Source of the DNA: a virus
IMG/VR virus record: IMGVR_UViG_3300011013_003468
Location: 1 to 57,401 of that record
Direction: 5' to 3' (one strand)
DNA: 57,401 nt
Positions 1 to 7,227 of this stretch are shown here, in pieces (position 1 is the stretch's first letter; every line of letters begins with the position of its first letter). The position numbers and the translations under genes were made by a program. The notes beneath the pieces are model-generated. The model saw nothing but the letters and a program-made list of their open reading frames with translations. It searched no databases and was not told the DNA's origin.

Positions 1-1030
1 TATTTTTAAGGGTAGTATTACTACAGAATGCTATCCTGATTTTTACAGCTTCTCCGAAGCGGGTTTCGGAGGAGGTGATAACGGTTGGGCTGTAGGTATC
101 TATCAGCCACAACCTAATCCATTAGATGCCTGGGGTAGACCTATAGAAGTAGACAGAATAAATATAGGTCTACCCGAAGGTGCTATAGGTAGTATTATTA
201 CAGGAACACCTACCAAATTGGATAAGTTAAAATCTTATCCGAACGATTATGCCTTCTTAAGAAAGGCATTAAATAAAAAATATAAGTTCTTTAAGCTCAC
301 ACTCGATGAGCAGGAACAATATTTTAAATATATCGGGCAATATCTTATGATTGATAATGATGATATCAGGAATAGTCCTGGTATCGCTGTAAGTTATGGC
401 ATATTTTGCCATAATAATACAGATTGTGACGAATGGAACTCCCTTGTAAAATGGGCTGAATCCATTGAAAAAATTAGAAATGCAAAGAATAAAAAGAAAG
501 AATTTTTCTCTTTTAAAGAGGAAATGGAAAAAGAATATGATATAAATATCAATATTGTTCCTAATGAAAATGATTTTTATCATTTTTATTGGAATAATAT
601 TGATTTAGGCGATAACCCAAATCATATTAAATTATATTTCGAAGGTATTCAAGCTGCTCAAAAATATGAGCAGAAATACAAAGAATTAAGAAATGAAATG
701 CTGCAAGGAAAAACTCCTGTAGCTTATTACCATTCATTTGAGATAAACAATAGGAAGTCTGTTTGTCTTGAAAATGGGACTCTCAAAGTCCCCAAAAAAT
801 TTATAGGCAAAGCAATTGGAAAAAAAGGTGAAAATATAAAAGAATTCCAAAAATTTTGGAATTTAAAAATAAAATTACTTGAAACCTCTGAAAATGCAGG
901 TTCTTTTAATTGGCAATATTATTATATTTTCTTTGAAAAATATATAAGGAAGATAAATAAGGCTAATTCATACAAGCCTAAAAATCTTCCAAAAATAGTA
1001 TATAAAAATATGGAAAAATATATATTTTAA
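1..1030 (+). CDS. 3' end of a KH-domain protein (5' end off the window)
   Basis: The reading frame is open from base 2 and runs without a stop through 1030, so the apparent start at 218 (a TTG) is internal; about 342 residues are visible and the true start lies upstream. Near the C terminus (codons around 785-880) is a KH-type RNA-binding pattern: VPKKFIGKAIGKKGENI, with the GKKG loop of the GxxG motif followed by a helix. The rest is not recognised; the visible N-terminal part is glycine-rich (GFGGGDNGW). The first ~220 bases are clearly richer in G+C than everything after them, and the gene as a whole is richer than its downstream neighbours, which suggests different ancestry or recent transfer. 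A strong hairpin terminator follows. The KH call rests on motif shape only; the protein role is unknown. Confidence 0.75.
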   Translation, partial: IFKGSITTECYPDFYSFSEAGFGGGDNGWAVGIYQPQPNPLDAWGRPIEVDRINIGLPEGAIGSIITGTPTKLDKLKSYPNDYAFLRKALNKKYKFFKLTLDEQEQYFKYIGQYLMIDNDDIRNSPGIAVSYGIFCHNNTDCDEWNSLVKWAESIEKIRNAKNKKKEFFSFKEEMEKEYDININIVPNENDFYHFYWNNIDLGDNPNHIKLYFEGIQAAQKYEQKYKELRNEMLQGKTPVAYYHSFEINNRKSVCLENGTLKVPKKFIGKAIGKKGENIKEFQKFWNLKIKLLETSENAGSFNWQYYYIFFEKYIRKINKANSYKPKNLPKIVYKNMEKYIF

Positions 1031-1040
1031 TAACAAAAAA

Positions 1041-1079
1041 AATAATAAGTTTATTACAATCAACTTATTATTTTTTTTT
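1041..1079 (+). terminator. Rho-independent-type terminator after the KH-domain gene
   Basis: An 11-bp perfect inverted repeat (AATAATAAGTT at 1041-1051, AACTTATTATT at 1062-1072) with a 10-nt loop is followed by a T-run to 1079. It lies just after the stop at 1030. The stem is AT-only apart from one G-C pair, so it is weak in energy. The 11-mer TACAATCAACT, which overlaps the loop and right arm (1055-1065), recurs at 1087-1097. Confidence 0.7.
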
Positions 1080-1121
1080 ATACTACTACAATCAACTAAA
1101 AATAATTAAAAAAAATAAATT

Positions 1122-1427
1122 ATGAAAAATAAAATAACAAAAATTATAAAAAAAATAGATAAAAAAATAGAAATAAATAATAATAATAATATTTTTTTAT
1201 CAGAAAATATTATAGGAAAAAGAAAATTAATAAAAAAATTATTGTTAGAAATTTCTAACATTCCTGAAATAATATTTTCTATACAATATTGTGATGATGA
1301 ACTTGATAATTGGACATTACCAGTTTATCTAACAAAAAATAGAATAAACAAGATTATTAAAGATTTATCAATAGATAAAATAAAATTTATCTTATCAGAT
1401 AATTCAGAATTAATTATAAACATTTAA
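1122..1427 (+). CDS. Hypothetical protein, 101 aa
   Basis: Not recognised. The start is the ATG in the context AAATAAATTATG, the A-rich TTATG context shared by most genes here. The N-terminal third is very rich in Lys, Ile and Asn with an N-run; the middle (IIFSIQYCDDELDNW) and the remainder look like an ordinary alpha/beta fold. It is the first gene after the terminator and is far more AT-rich than the gene upstream, so it starts the typical low-G+C phage DNA. No signal peptide or membrane segment is evident. Confidence 0.6.
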   Translation: MKNKITKIIKKIDKKIEINNNNNIFLSENIIGKRKLIKKLLLEISNIPEIIFSIQYCDDELDNWTLPVYLTKNRINKIIKDLSIDKIKFILSDNSELIINI

Positions 1428-1437
1428 AAAAAATAAT

Positions 1438-1539
1438 ATGATTACATTAATAATATTTATTGCGATTGCCTTAGTTTATTTTACGGCAAGTAAAAAAGAT
1501 CAAAATTCATGGAAAAAAGATGATGATTACAAAATTTAA
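1438..1539 (+). CDS. Tiny single-pass membrane protein, 33 aa
   Basis: A short ORF opens with MITLIIFIAIALVYFTA, a stretch long enough for one transmembrane helix, and continues with a charged tail (KKDQNSWKKDDDYKI) ending at TAA 1537. It fills the gap between the 101-aa gene and the lipoprotein remnant, and its ATG follows an A-rich leader ending AATATG. The layout (hydrophobic N terminus, Lys/Asp tail) fits a small inner-membrane peptide, but no function can be assigned. Its size means chance cannot be excluded. Confidence 0.4.
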   Translation: MITLIIFIAIALVYFTASKKDQNSWKKDDDYKI

Positions 1540-1576
1540 AAAATTAAATAGTAATTAATTAAAAAAAAAACAGATT

Positions 1577-1795
1577 ATGAAAAAAATGATTTTACTTTTA
1601 GTTCTATTTATTATAGGATGTAAATCCTATAATGATTATAAAAACGAAAATCCATCTAGCCCTGATATGGTAAATGCTTATTTTAAAACATATTAATTGA
1701 TTGATTATCCAGAAACTTTTATTGTAGACATATTACCATTTGTAATAAAAATTAATAAAAAAGTGAAAAAAATAGAATTTAATTATGCAAAGTGA
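1577..1795 (+). pseudogene. Broken copy of the lipoprotein gene at 2922
   Basis: The ORF begins MKKMILLLVLFIIGCKSYND, nearly matching the start of the lipoprotein at 2922 (MKKIFLFLIIFIIGCNSYND), including the lipobox IIGC. It stops at TAA 1694-1696 after 39 codons, yet the same frame beyond the stop continues the similarity (YPETFIVDILPF against NPETFIADIVPF in the intact copy). The stop aligns with a GAA codon of the intact gene, so one G-to-T change would explain it. Similarity fades after about 1763 and the frame closes at TGA 1793-1795, overlapping the next gene's start. This is read as a duplicated, truncated and inactivated paralogue. A short secreted 39-aa lipopeptide remains possible. 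Confidence 0.75.
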
Positions 1796-2135
1796 TATAA
1801 ATGATATAGCAATGGAAGCTATACAGGATGCATTATATGCTACTAATAATTTTACATCAGAACAATGTAATAAAATAGCTGATGGCATATTACAATATCT
1901 TGATGATTATTATTTAAAAATTATAAATAAACTAAATTATAAACAAAAAACAAATGTTATGAGAGAAATTATAAACAAGTTAAAAAGAGAGGTAGAGCAT
2001 AAAGAAAGAATGCTAGGTACGACAGCACCTACACAGTGGCTTAGAAAAAAAACTCAAAAAGAATGGGATAAAAGCCAACAGTATAAGATTAAACAATTGA
2101 GAAAGGCTATAAGGATATTAGAATCCACTTTGTAA
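1785..2135 (+). CDS. Hypothetical helical protein, 116 aa
   Basis: Not recognised. The ATG sits in the standard AATTATG context and overlaps the 3' end of the lipoprotein remnant by 11 bases. The sequence is mostly helical and charged, with a basic middle (INKLKREVEHKERMLG) and a W-x-R/K-rich segment (QWLRKKTQKEWDKSQQYK). This could be a small DNA- or protein-binding factor, but nothing specific shows it. It uses somewhat more G and C than the surrounding genes. A 12-bp inverted repeat closes the unit downstream. Confidence 0.6.
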   Translation: MQSDINDIAMEAIQDALYATNNFTSEQCNKIADGILQYLDDYYLKIINKLNYKQKTNVMREIINKLKREVEHKERMLGTTAPTQWLRKKTQKEWDKSQQYKIKQLRKAIRILESTL

Positions 2136-2142
2136 TACACAC

Positions 2143-2178
2143 TTTAACCTTTTTCCTGCACACAGCAAAAAGGTTAAA
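2143..2178 (+). terminator. 12-bp perfect inverted repeat, likely terminator
   Basis: TTTAACCTTTTT (2143-2154) pairs perfectly with AAAAAGGTTAAA (2167-2178) across a 12-nt loop (CCTGCACACAGC). There is no long T-run after it, so it is a weak terminator candidate; a processing or binding site is an alternative. It sits between the stop at 2135 and the next start at 2205. Confidence 0.45.
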
Positions 2179-2204
2179 TTATAAACTAAAAAAAAATTTA
2201 TGTT

Positions 2205-2492
2205 ATGGAAAATATTTTTAAAAAAAGCGGCAATTTAAAAAGCCGTTATAAAAAGGTTTTAGAGAGAATAAGAATTGTAGACAATAGGGTTTATAACCAT
2301 TGTTATATTAAAAGCAGTTTAAAAGATTGTACAGAATATTTATTAAATATATTTTTTGTTTTAGATATTTACATAATATCTAAAGAAAAAGATATAAAGG
2401 GTTATAAAGAAGACGATTATTTCATCATCACAGTCGGTGATGCCGATAAATTAAGATATTTTATTGAAAAAAATATAAAAAAAACAAAATAA
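2205..2492 (+). CDS. Hypothetical protein, 95 aa
   Basis: Not recognised. It starts at an ATG in the context TGTTATG. The N-terminal half is basic (SGNLKSRYKKVLERIRIV) and followed by a segment with two cysteines (HCYIKSSLKDCTEYLL) and a strand-rich part ending in VGDADKLRYF. No membrane segment is visible. It belongs to the accessory patch of small genes ahead of the replication block; no similarity to its neighbours is seen. Confidence 0.55.
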   Translation: MENIFKKSGNLKSRYKKVLERIRIVDNRVYNHCYIKSSLKDCTEYLLNIFFVLDIYIISKEKDIKGYKEDDYFIITVGDADKLRYFIEKNIKKTK

Positions 2493-2502
2493 AATAAAAA
2501 AA

Positions 2503-2724
2503 ATAAAATTTCAAGATTTAATTAATTTTTGCAATAGAGTCGGTTGGAAACAAGGAATAAGAGAGCTTGAAAAAAACATATATCGAGATGAAAGATTACA
2601 AGCGGAATTATTTGCAGGTAATTATTTTCAACGTAAACAGGCGATGAAATTGTCAAAAATTATTACAAAAAAAAATATAACAATTTTCAAATTAAAGAAA
2701 TATAAAAAGGATAATAATCTTTGA
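2503..2724 (+). pseudogene. Startless ORF of about 70 codons, probable gene remnant
   Basis: The frame from about 2479 to the TGA at 2722-2724 is open and reads like protein (FQDLINFCNRVGWKQGIREL, then IYRDERLQAELFAGNYFQRK), with normal amino-acid variety instead of the Lys/Ile/Asn bias of translated non-coding AT-rich DNA here. No ATG, GTG or TTG lies ahead of the protein-like part; the only in-frame ATG is late (around 2644). Either the start has been lost or an ATA codon (2494 or 2503) is used. The G+C of this stretch is higher than that of its flanks, supporting a decayed imported gene. Confidence 0.45.
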
Positions 2725-2819
2725 AAAATTAATAAAAAAGTGAAAAAAAAACTATTAACAAATAAATTACTTTTAAATATCTTAAAATTAATATTAAAAA
2801 AAACTAAAAATAAAAAAAA

Positions 2820-2903
2820 ATGACTATTACAATAGATTTTATTACATTAATTTTAATAATTATTATAATAATATATCATATTTTTTTTAAAAAAGAAAAA
2901 TAA
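2820..2903 (+). CDS. Tiny hydrophobic peptide, 27 aa
   Basis: A short ORF starts MTITIDFITLILIIIIII and ends in YHIFFKKEK before TAA 2901, giving one hydrophobic helix and a short basic tail. Its ATG follows an unbroken A-run. Together with the 33-aa ORF at 1438 it is one of two tiny single-pass membrane ORFs, each lying just ahead of a copy of the lipoprotein gene. That repeated order is the main support for it being real; in DNA this AT-rich an isoleucine-rich ORF can arise by chance. Confidence 0.35.
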   Translation: MTITIDFITLILIIIIIIYHIFFKKEK

Positions 2904-2921
2904 ACATATAAAAAAAAAGTT

Positions 2922-3809
2922 ATGAAAAAAATATTTTTATTTTTAATAATATTCATTATAGGATGTAATTCGTATAATGACTATAAAGAAGAAAATCCAG
3001 AGTCACCTAGTATGCAAGATGTATACAAAAAAACTAATGAATGGTTAAATAACCCAGAAACTTTTATTGCAGATATAGTACCATTTGCGATACAAATAGA
3101 TGATACTTTAATTTTAAAAAACAGCGAATTTTATAGATACGAAAATAAAAAATGCAATGCAATAAATGAATTTAATAAAAGATTATATGATTTTTTTAAA
3201 AAAGATAATCTAATATTATTAAAACAAAGTAAAAAATATAGAGAATATATTATTTATTCAACTTTCGATAATGTTATGTATTCTCTTATATTAACAACAC
3301 CATTAATAATAGGTACACAAACTATTGGTATATTAGATGCATATAATTTAACTGCAGAAAATGTAGTATTATACAATTTAGTTTCATCAAAATTTTTAAA
3401 AGTTTTATGTTTTAATGAAGATGCATTTTTCTTAAAAGAAGGGAGTCTGAAACGAGGTTTCAAACATATATTTAAGCACACTCCAATTTATTGGATTAAA
3501 AAAGGTTTAAAAGTACCTGAGCACAAAAGTTTATTTTTAAAGAGTGATGAAGAATATATTCTAAAATTATTAGATAAATTTCAAAAATCACCAAATATTA
3601 CAAAAATAAAAAAATTACCATCAAAAACATCAACATATACAGCTTATAAAACAAAATTATTATGTGATGCTAATATATATAGAGAATATATTTTAGTAGT
3701 AGATGAAAATACTAAAGAAATAGTGACTTTTTATCCTACTACAAAAGTACCTATTAAATATTTAAATAATAAATATACAAATTATAAAAAACTAAAATAT
3801 GGAAAATGA
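2922..3809 (+). CDS. Predicted phage-encoded lipoprotein, 295 aa
   Basis: The N terminus is a signal peptidase II signal: MKK, a hydrophobic core and the lipobox FIIGC with Cys15, followed by a flexible acidic stretch (NSYNDYKEENPESP). The mature protein should be a lipid-anchored envelope protein of about 280 residues with an alpha/beta composition and a basic C-terminal half; no known domain is recognised. In phages, lipoproteins made by the infected cell often serve superinfection exclusion or envelope conversion, but that role is inferred only from localisation. The ATG has the usual GTTATG context. The stop TGA overlaps the next gene's ATG (ATGA), so the two are translationally coupled. 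A broken paralogue lies 1.3 kb upstream. Confidence 0.7.
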   Translation: MKKIFLFLIIFIIGCNSYNDYKEENPESPSMQDVYKKTNEWLNNPETFIADIVPFAIQIDDTLILKNSEFYRYENKKCNAINEFNKRLYDFFKKDNLILLKQSKKYREYIIYSTFDNVMYSLILTTPLIIGTQTIGILDAYNLTAENVVLYNLVSSKFLKVLCFNEDAFFLKEGSLKRGFKHIFKHTPIYWIKKGLKVPEHKSLFLKSDEEYILKLLDKFQKSPNITKIKKLPSKTSTYTAYKTKLLCDANIYREYILVVDENTKEIVTFYPTTKVPIKYLNNKYTNYKKLKYGK

Positions 3810-4051
3810 AAAAAATAAAAATTTATTATCAAGATTTTAAAAATGATTTTATAAAAATATCATTAAAAAATTTTATAAAATTATTTTCATTATTAATTTT
3901 AACAAAAGATAAAGATAAAATATTTTTTATTATAAATAATGAAAAATATACTATTGAACAGCTCAATATAATATTTCAAATGCAAAGTGAAAAATTTTTA
4001 AATTTAAAAAAATTTATTAAACATTTAAATAAAAATAATTTAAAAAAATAA
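3806..4051 (+). CDS. Hypothetical basic protein, 81 aa
   Basis: Not recognised. It starts inside the stop of the lipoprotein gene (ATGA overlap), implying coupled translation and a related task. It is very rich in Lys, Ile, Phe and Asn; the segment KLFSLLILTKDKDKIFFIIN is hydrophobic but interrupted by charges, so it is not a clear membrane helix. A terminator follows directly. Confidence 0.5.
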   Translation: MKKIKIYYQDFKNDFIKISLKNFIKLFSLLILTKDKDKIFFIINNEKYTIEQLNIIFQMQSEKFLNLKKFIKHLNKNNLKK

Positions 4052-4074
4052 TAAAAATTTTTCATAGTTTTTTT

Positions 4075-4105
4075 TTTGAGAGGAAAATATTATTATATAT
4101 ATTTG
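4075..4105 (+). promoter_or_regulatory. Candidate Bacteroidota-type promoter for the replication block
   Basis: TTTG at 4075-4078 and TATATTTG at 4098-4105 are separated by 19 bases, matching the known Bacteroidota sigma-ABfr pattern (TTTG near -33, TAnnTTTG near -7). It would start transcription about 40 bases ahead of the gene at 4156. It overlaps the terminator hairpin. In DNA this AT-rich such matches occur by chance, so support is moderate. Confidence 0.4.
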
Positions 4106-4130
4106 TAATAATTATTTTTCCTCTTTTTTT
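4079..4130 (+). terminator. Terminator ending the lipoprotein unit
   Basis: AGAGGAAAA (4079-4087) pairs with TTTTCCTCT (4116-4124), and the T-run extends to 4130. Partly pairing AT-rich sequence extends the stem inwards. The hairpin separates the accessory patch from the polymerase gene block. A promoter-like sequence sits across its upstream arm and loop. Confidence 0.75.
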
Positions 4131-4155
4131 AATATAAATCAAAAAATAAAATATT

Positions 4156-4392
4156 ATGGTAATATTAAAATTTAATCGGCAAAATAAAAAATTTATAAAA
4201 AAATTTTATGGAAAAAATTTTAACAGTCTTATTCATAATTTAATACAAGATGAAGAAGAAAAAAACAATTTCTTTAAAAAAAGAGAATATATAAGAAATA
4301 AAAGATTTAATGAAAAAAATATTTTTATATTAAACAATAAGAATTATGAATATATATTTAAAAAATCAAGAAAAAAGTTTTTTAATCTATGA
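4156..4392 (+). CDS. Hypothetical basic protein, 78 aa
   Basis: Not recognised. Starts at ATG in the ATATTATG context and ends at TGA 4390-4392, overlapping the start of the DNA polymerase gene by 47 bases in another frame. It is Lys/Asn/Phe-rich with no hydrophobic segment (for example NRQNKKFIKKFYGKNFNSL). First gene of the replication block; overlap suggests coupling to the polymerase. Confidence 0.5.
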   Translation: MVILKFNRQNKKFIKKFYGKNFNSLIHNLIQDEEEKNNFFKKREYIRNKRFNEKNIFILNNKNYEYIFKKSRKKFFNL

Positions 4393-6304
4393 CATAGAAG
4401 TAGGTATAAATTATTTTTATATCTACTTTTTTGACATTGATAAAAAAAGTAATTTTGAATTAGAAATTTCTGAATATGCAAATAATATAAAAGATTTTCT
4501 AAAATTTATAAAAGAGTATAAAGATTATTATTTTACAGGATTTAATTCGTTAAATTATGATGCTAAAGTTTTAAGTTTCTTATTTGACAAAATTAAAAAG
4601 GGTAAAATAAATAATATAGAAATATTTAATTTTAGCGATAAATTAATAAAAAAAGAAACAAATTATAAAATTAAATATTTAAATCATTTAGATTTGGCAG
4701 AAATAGGTGGATATAATACAAAAGCTACATCGGCTTCTCTTAAATTAATTGAATTTAATTTAAGATTACCAAATATTGAAAATTTACCATTTCCACCTGA
4801 AAAAAGAGTAAATAAAAAAGAATTAGAAATCATTAAATATTATTGTAAAAATGATGTTTTTGCTACAAAAGAATTATTTTTTAGTATGCAAAATGAAATT
4901 AGTATTAGATTAGATGATACATATAAAAATATTTTAAATTTACCTAATACTAAATTAGGTGAAGAAATATTAAAGCAAGAACTAAATTTACCTTATTTAT
5001 ACACAAATAAAGAAAATTTTGAAGAAATAGAAATAAAAAATATTATTTTCGATTATATAAAATTTGAAACACCGATTTTAAAAAAATTATTAAAATACAT
5101 ATCTAATAAAGAGATAAAAACTCCAAAAAGTTTTTTTACAGAATTAGATTTTAAAGAATTAGAAGATTTAGAAGGATATTATGTAAAAGATACATATAAA
5201 AATAAACAAAAAAATTTAAATATATGGTATCATAATATGAAAATAGTATTAGGTACAGGTGGACTACATGGCTCTAAAAATGGAATTTTTAAAAGTAGTA
5301 AAAATAGAATTATAATAGATATTGATGTATCAAGTTATTATCCAAATATAGCAATTTCTAACAATCTAATACCTAGCCAAATAAAAAAGTTATTTGAAGA
5401 AAGAAATGAAGATTCTAAAATATTTTTAGAAAAATATAGTTCATTTTCAAAAAGAAGAAAATTATATAAAAAGCCACATCCATTAAATACACTTTATAAA
5501 TTAGCATTAAACATTATTTTTGGTAAATCATTAAAACCATCTAGTATTTTCGGTGATTTAAAATATGGTATGGGGACTACAATTAATGGGCAATTGATGT
5601 TACTAATGTTAATAGAAAAAATTTTTATTAATATATATGATGTTGAATTAATACAAGTAAATACAGATGGAATTACATTGATGGTTGAAAAAGAATATTT
5701 ATCAGAATTAAAAACAATAGTAAATGAATGGGAAGAGACAACTAAATTAAAAATGGAATTTACTTATTATAAACAAATGATAATTGCTAATGTAAATAAT
5801 TATATTGCTGAAAAAGAAAATGGCTCTATAAAGTCAAAAGGAGCATTATTTTCTTATAAAAATTTAGAACATCATAAAAATCATAGTATGTTAATAGTTC
5901 CTATGGCATTAGAAGAATATTTTATAAAACATAATAATCCAATTGATTTTATAAAAAATCATAAAGACATTTTTGATTTTTGTAAAAGAGTTAAATTAAA
6001 AAAAAATACAAAATTAGTTTATAGAACTAAGGATAATGGGTTGTTATTTCAACAAGAATTTGGTAAAGTAACAAGATATCTTGTTACTAAAGATGGAGGC
6101 AAATTAGTTAAAATATTTGAATCTGATAAAGAAGAACAAGTAGAAGCTGATTATTTTACTATGCCTGTAAATAGAATTGATAACAATAACATAAATATTT
6201 TATTTAAAAAAATAGATTATAATTATTATATTAAAAAAACATTAGAATACATCAAAAAAATAAAAAACAATGAAAGTATTAATAACAATATTTTTAATAA
6301 CTAA
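4346..6304 (+). CDS. Family B DNA polymerase with 3'-5' exonuclease
   Basis: All hallmark motifs of a compact family B polymerase are visible in 652 residues. Exonuclease: Exo I YDIEVG (D16, E18), Exo II NSLNYD (N67, D72), Exo III YYCKND (D170). Polymerase: a TGGLHG element near 304, motif A DVSSYYPNI (D327), motif B KLALNIIFG (K385, N389, G393), motif C VNTDGI (D441) and a thumb motif NNYIAEKENGSIKSKG. Motif C has Asn where the first Asp of DTD usually stands; the Asp regarded as essential is kept, and to my recollection NTDG forms occur in other phage polymerases. It replicates the phage genome together with the helicases and primase downstream. Crassvirales carry either PolA or PolB; this one is PolB. 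The start at 4346 is just 15 codons ahead of Exo I, so little N terminus is missing. The 3' end overlaps the lysozyme gene. Confidence 0.93.
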   Translation: MNIYLKNQEKSFLIYDIEVGINYFYIYFFDIDKKSNFELEISEYANNIKDFLKFIKEYKDYYFTGFNSLNYDAKVLSFLFDKIKKGKINNIEIFNFSDKLIKKETNYKIKYLNHLDLAEIGGYNTKATSASLKLIEFNLRLPNIENLPFPPEKRVNKKELEIIKYYCKNDVFATKELFFSMQNEISIRLDDTYKNILNLPNTKLGEEILKQELNLPYLYTNKENFEEIEIKNIIFDYIKFETPILKKLLKYISNKEIKTPKSFFTELDFKELEDLEGYYVKDTYKNKQKNLNIWYHNMKIVLGTGGLHGSKNGIFKSSKNRIIIDIDVSSYYPNIAISNNLIPSQIKKLFEERNEDSKIFLEKYSSFSKRRKLYKKPHPLNTLYKLALNIIFGKSLKPSSIFGDLKYGMGTTINGQLMLLMLIEKIFINIYDVELIQVNTDGITLMVEKEYLSELKTIVNEWEETTKLKMEFTYYKQMIIANVNNYIAEKENGSIKSKGALFSYKNLEHHKNHSMLIVPMALEEYFIKHNNPIDFIKNHKDIFDFCKRVKLKKNTKLVYRTKDNGLLFQQEFGKVTRYLVTKDGGKLVKIFESDKEEQVEADYFTMPVNRIDNNNINILFKKIDYNYYIKKTLEYIKKIKNNESINNNIFNN

Positions 6305-7181
6305 TTTAAATCCTTCTATTAATCATAAAGAAAATTTAATTAAAATGATTAAAAAATGGGAAGGTTTAAAATTAACAATTTATGATGATAATGGATATGA
6401 TGCTATAGGTTATGGGTGTCGATATTTTAAAAATTTAGATACAATAACTGAAGCACAAGCAGATTCGTTGCTAAGAGAACAATTTGATAAAAATTTAGCA
6501 ATAGTAAAAAAAAGATTCTTTGATTTAAATTATACTCAATATTTAGCATTAGCTGATATTTCATTTAATTGGGGAATCGGCAATCTAATAAAATCAAATT
6601 TAATAAAAAAAAACCAAATAGATACCAATATTCTTTTTCATTATCGAAAAGTAGATGAATTGCCTACTTATAGAAAAAGAAGAGAATATGATCTATTTTT
6701 ATTTAACTATAATTTATTAACACAAAAAACAAAAAAAATGGAAGAAAAATTCAAAAAATTATTCTTATTGTTAGAAAAAAAGAGAAATTTCATTGAGGCT
6801 TTAGAAGAAAAGCAATTTGAAACAAAAGGAATTATTGTTATTGATAATAATGAATTTGATATTAATAAATCAAACGAATATGTTATCAAAACTAAAATTT
6901 TACCTTATCTTTTATCTTTAAAAGCGGCAAATAAAGATTTAAAAGAAGCAGGAATTTCAGAGATAAAAATCAGAAATTATCCAATTGAGTCTTATATAGA
7001 AGATTCTAAAATGAAAATTAATAAATTAAAATTATCAGAATTAAAAAAGGAGTACGATAAATTATATAATAGAATATTTAATAATAAAGGAATTCCTGAA
7101 GATCTTAAAATCGAATTTAGCAACAAAGAGCTATTTAAAGATTTAGAAAATGAACTTAACAAATTAGATGAAATTGTTTAA
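6270..7181 (+). CDS. GH24 (T4-type) lysozyme with an extra C-terminal coiled-coil domain
   Basis: Residues about 20-150 fit the T4-lysozyme family: KKWEGLKLTIYDD with Glu31 and Asp39/40 of the catalytic pair, the GYGC turn, ALADISFNWGIGNL, and the closing TYRKRREYDLFLF that matches the usual end of the family. The catalytic Thr of T4 (T26) corresponds to Ala45 here, and the His after the IGxG turn is Cys50. The first residues (MKVLITIFLIT) are hydrophobic and could act as a weak signal or anchor; an alternative start is Met26. After the normal end the frame continues about 150 residues as a charged, coiled-coil-like domain beginning at an in-frame ATG (6738), with slightly richer base composition, so this may be a fusion by stop loss. 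It cleaves peptidoglycan. Placement in the replication block instead of beside late genes is unusual. It overlaps the polymerase gene by 35 bases. Confidence 0.8.
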   Translation: MKVLITIFLITNLNPSINHKENLIKMIKKWEGLKLTIYDDNGYDAIGYGCRYFKNLDTITEAQADSLLREQFDKNLAIVKKRFFDLNYTQYLALADISFNWGIGNLIKSNLIKKNQIDTNILFHYRKVDELPTYRKRREYDLFLFNYNLLTQKTKKMEEKFKKLFLLLEKKRNFIEALEEKQFETKGIIVIDNNEFDINKSNEYVIKTKILPYLLSLKAANKDLKEAGISEIKIRNYPIESYIEDSKMKINKLKLSELKKEYDKLYNRIFNNKGIPEDLKIEFSNKELFKDLENELNKLDEIV

Positions 7182-7185
7182 TAAT

Positions 7186-7212
7186 AAGGGGAGATTTATT
7201 CTCCCCTTTTTT
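7186..7212 (+). terminator. Terminator after the lysozyme gene
   Basis: AAGGGGAGA (7186-7194) pairs perfectly with TCTCCCCTT (7200-7208) across a 5-nt loop, followed by T to 7212. It is one of the few G+C-rich stretches here. The next gene starts only 15 bases later, so read-through or a promoter inside it must serve the helicase unit. Confidence 0.88.
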
Positions 7213-7227
7213 AAATAATAAAAAAAA

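Noticed and set aside
2493-2921. Replication origin in the gene-poor AT-rich gap
   Set aside because: No iterons or repeated boxes; the A-runs match the general composition of the window.
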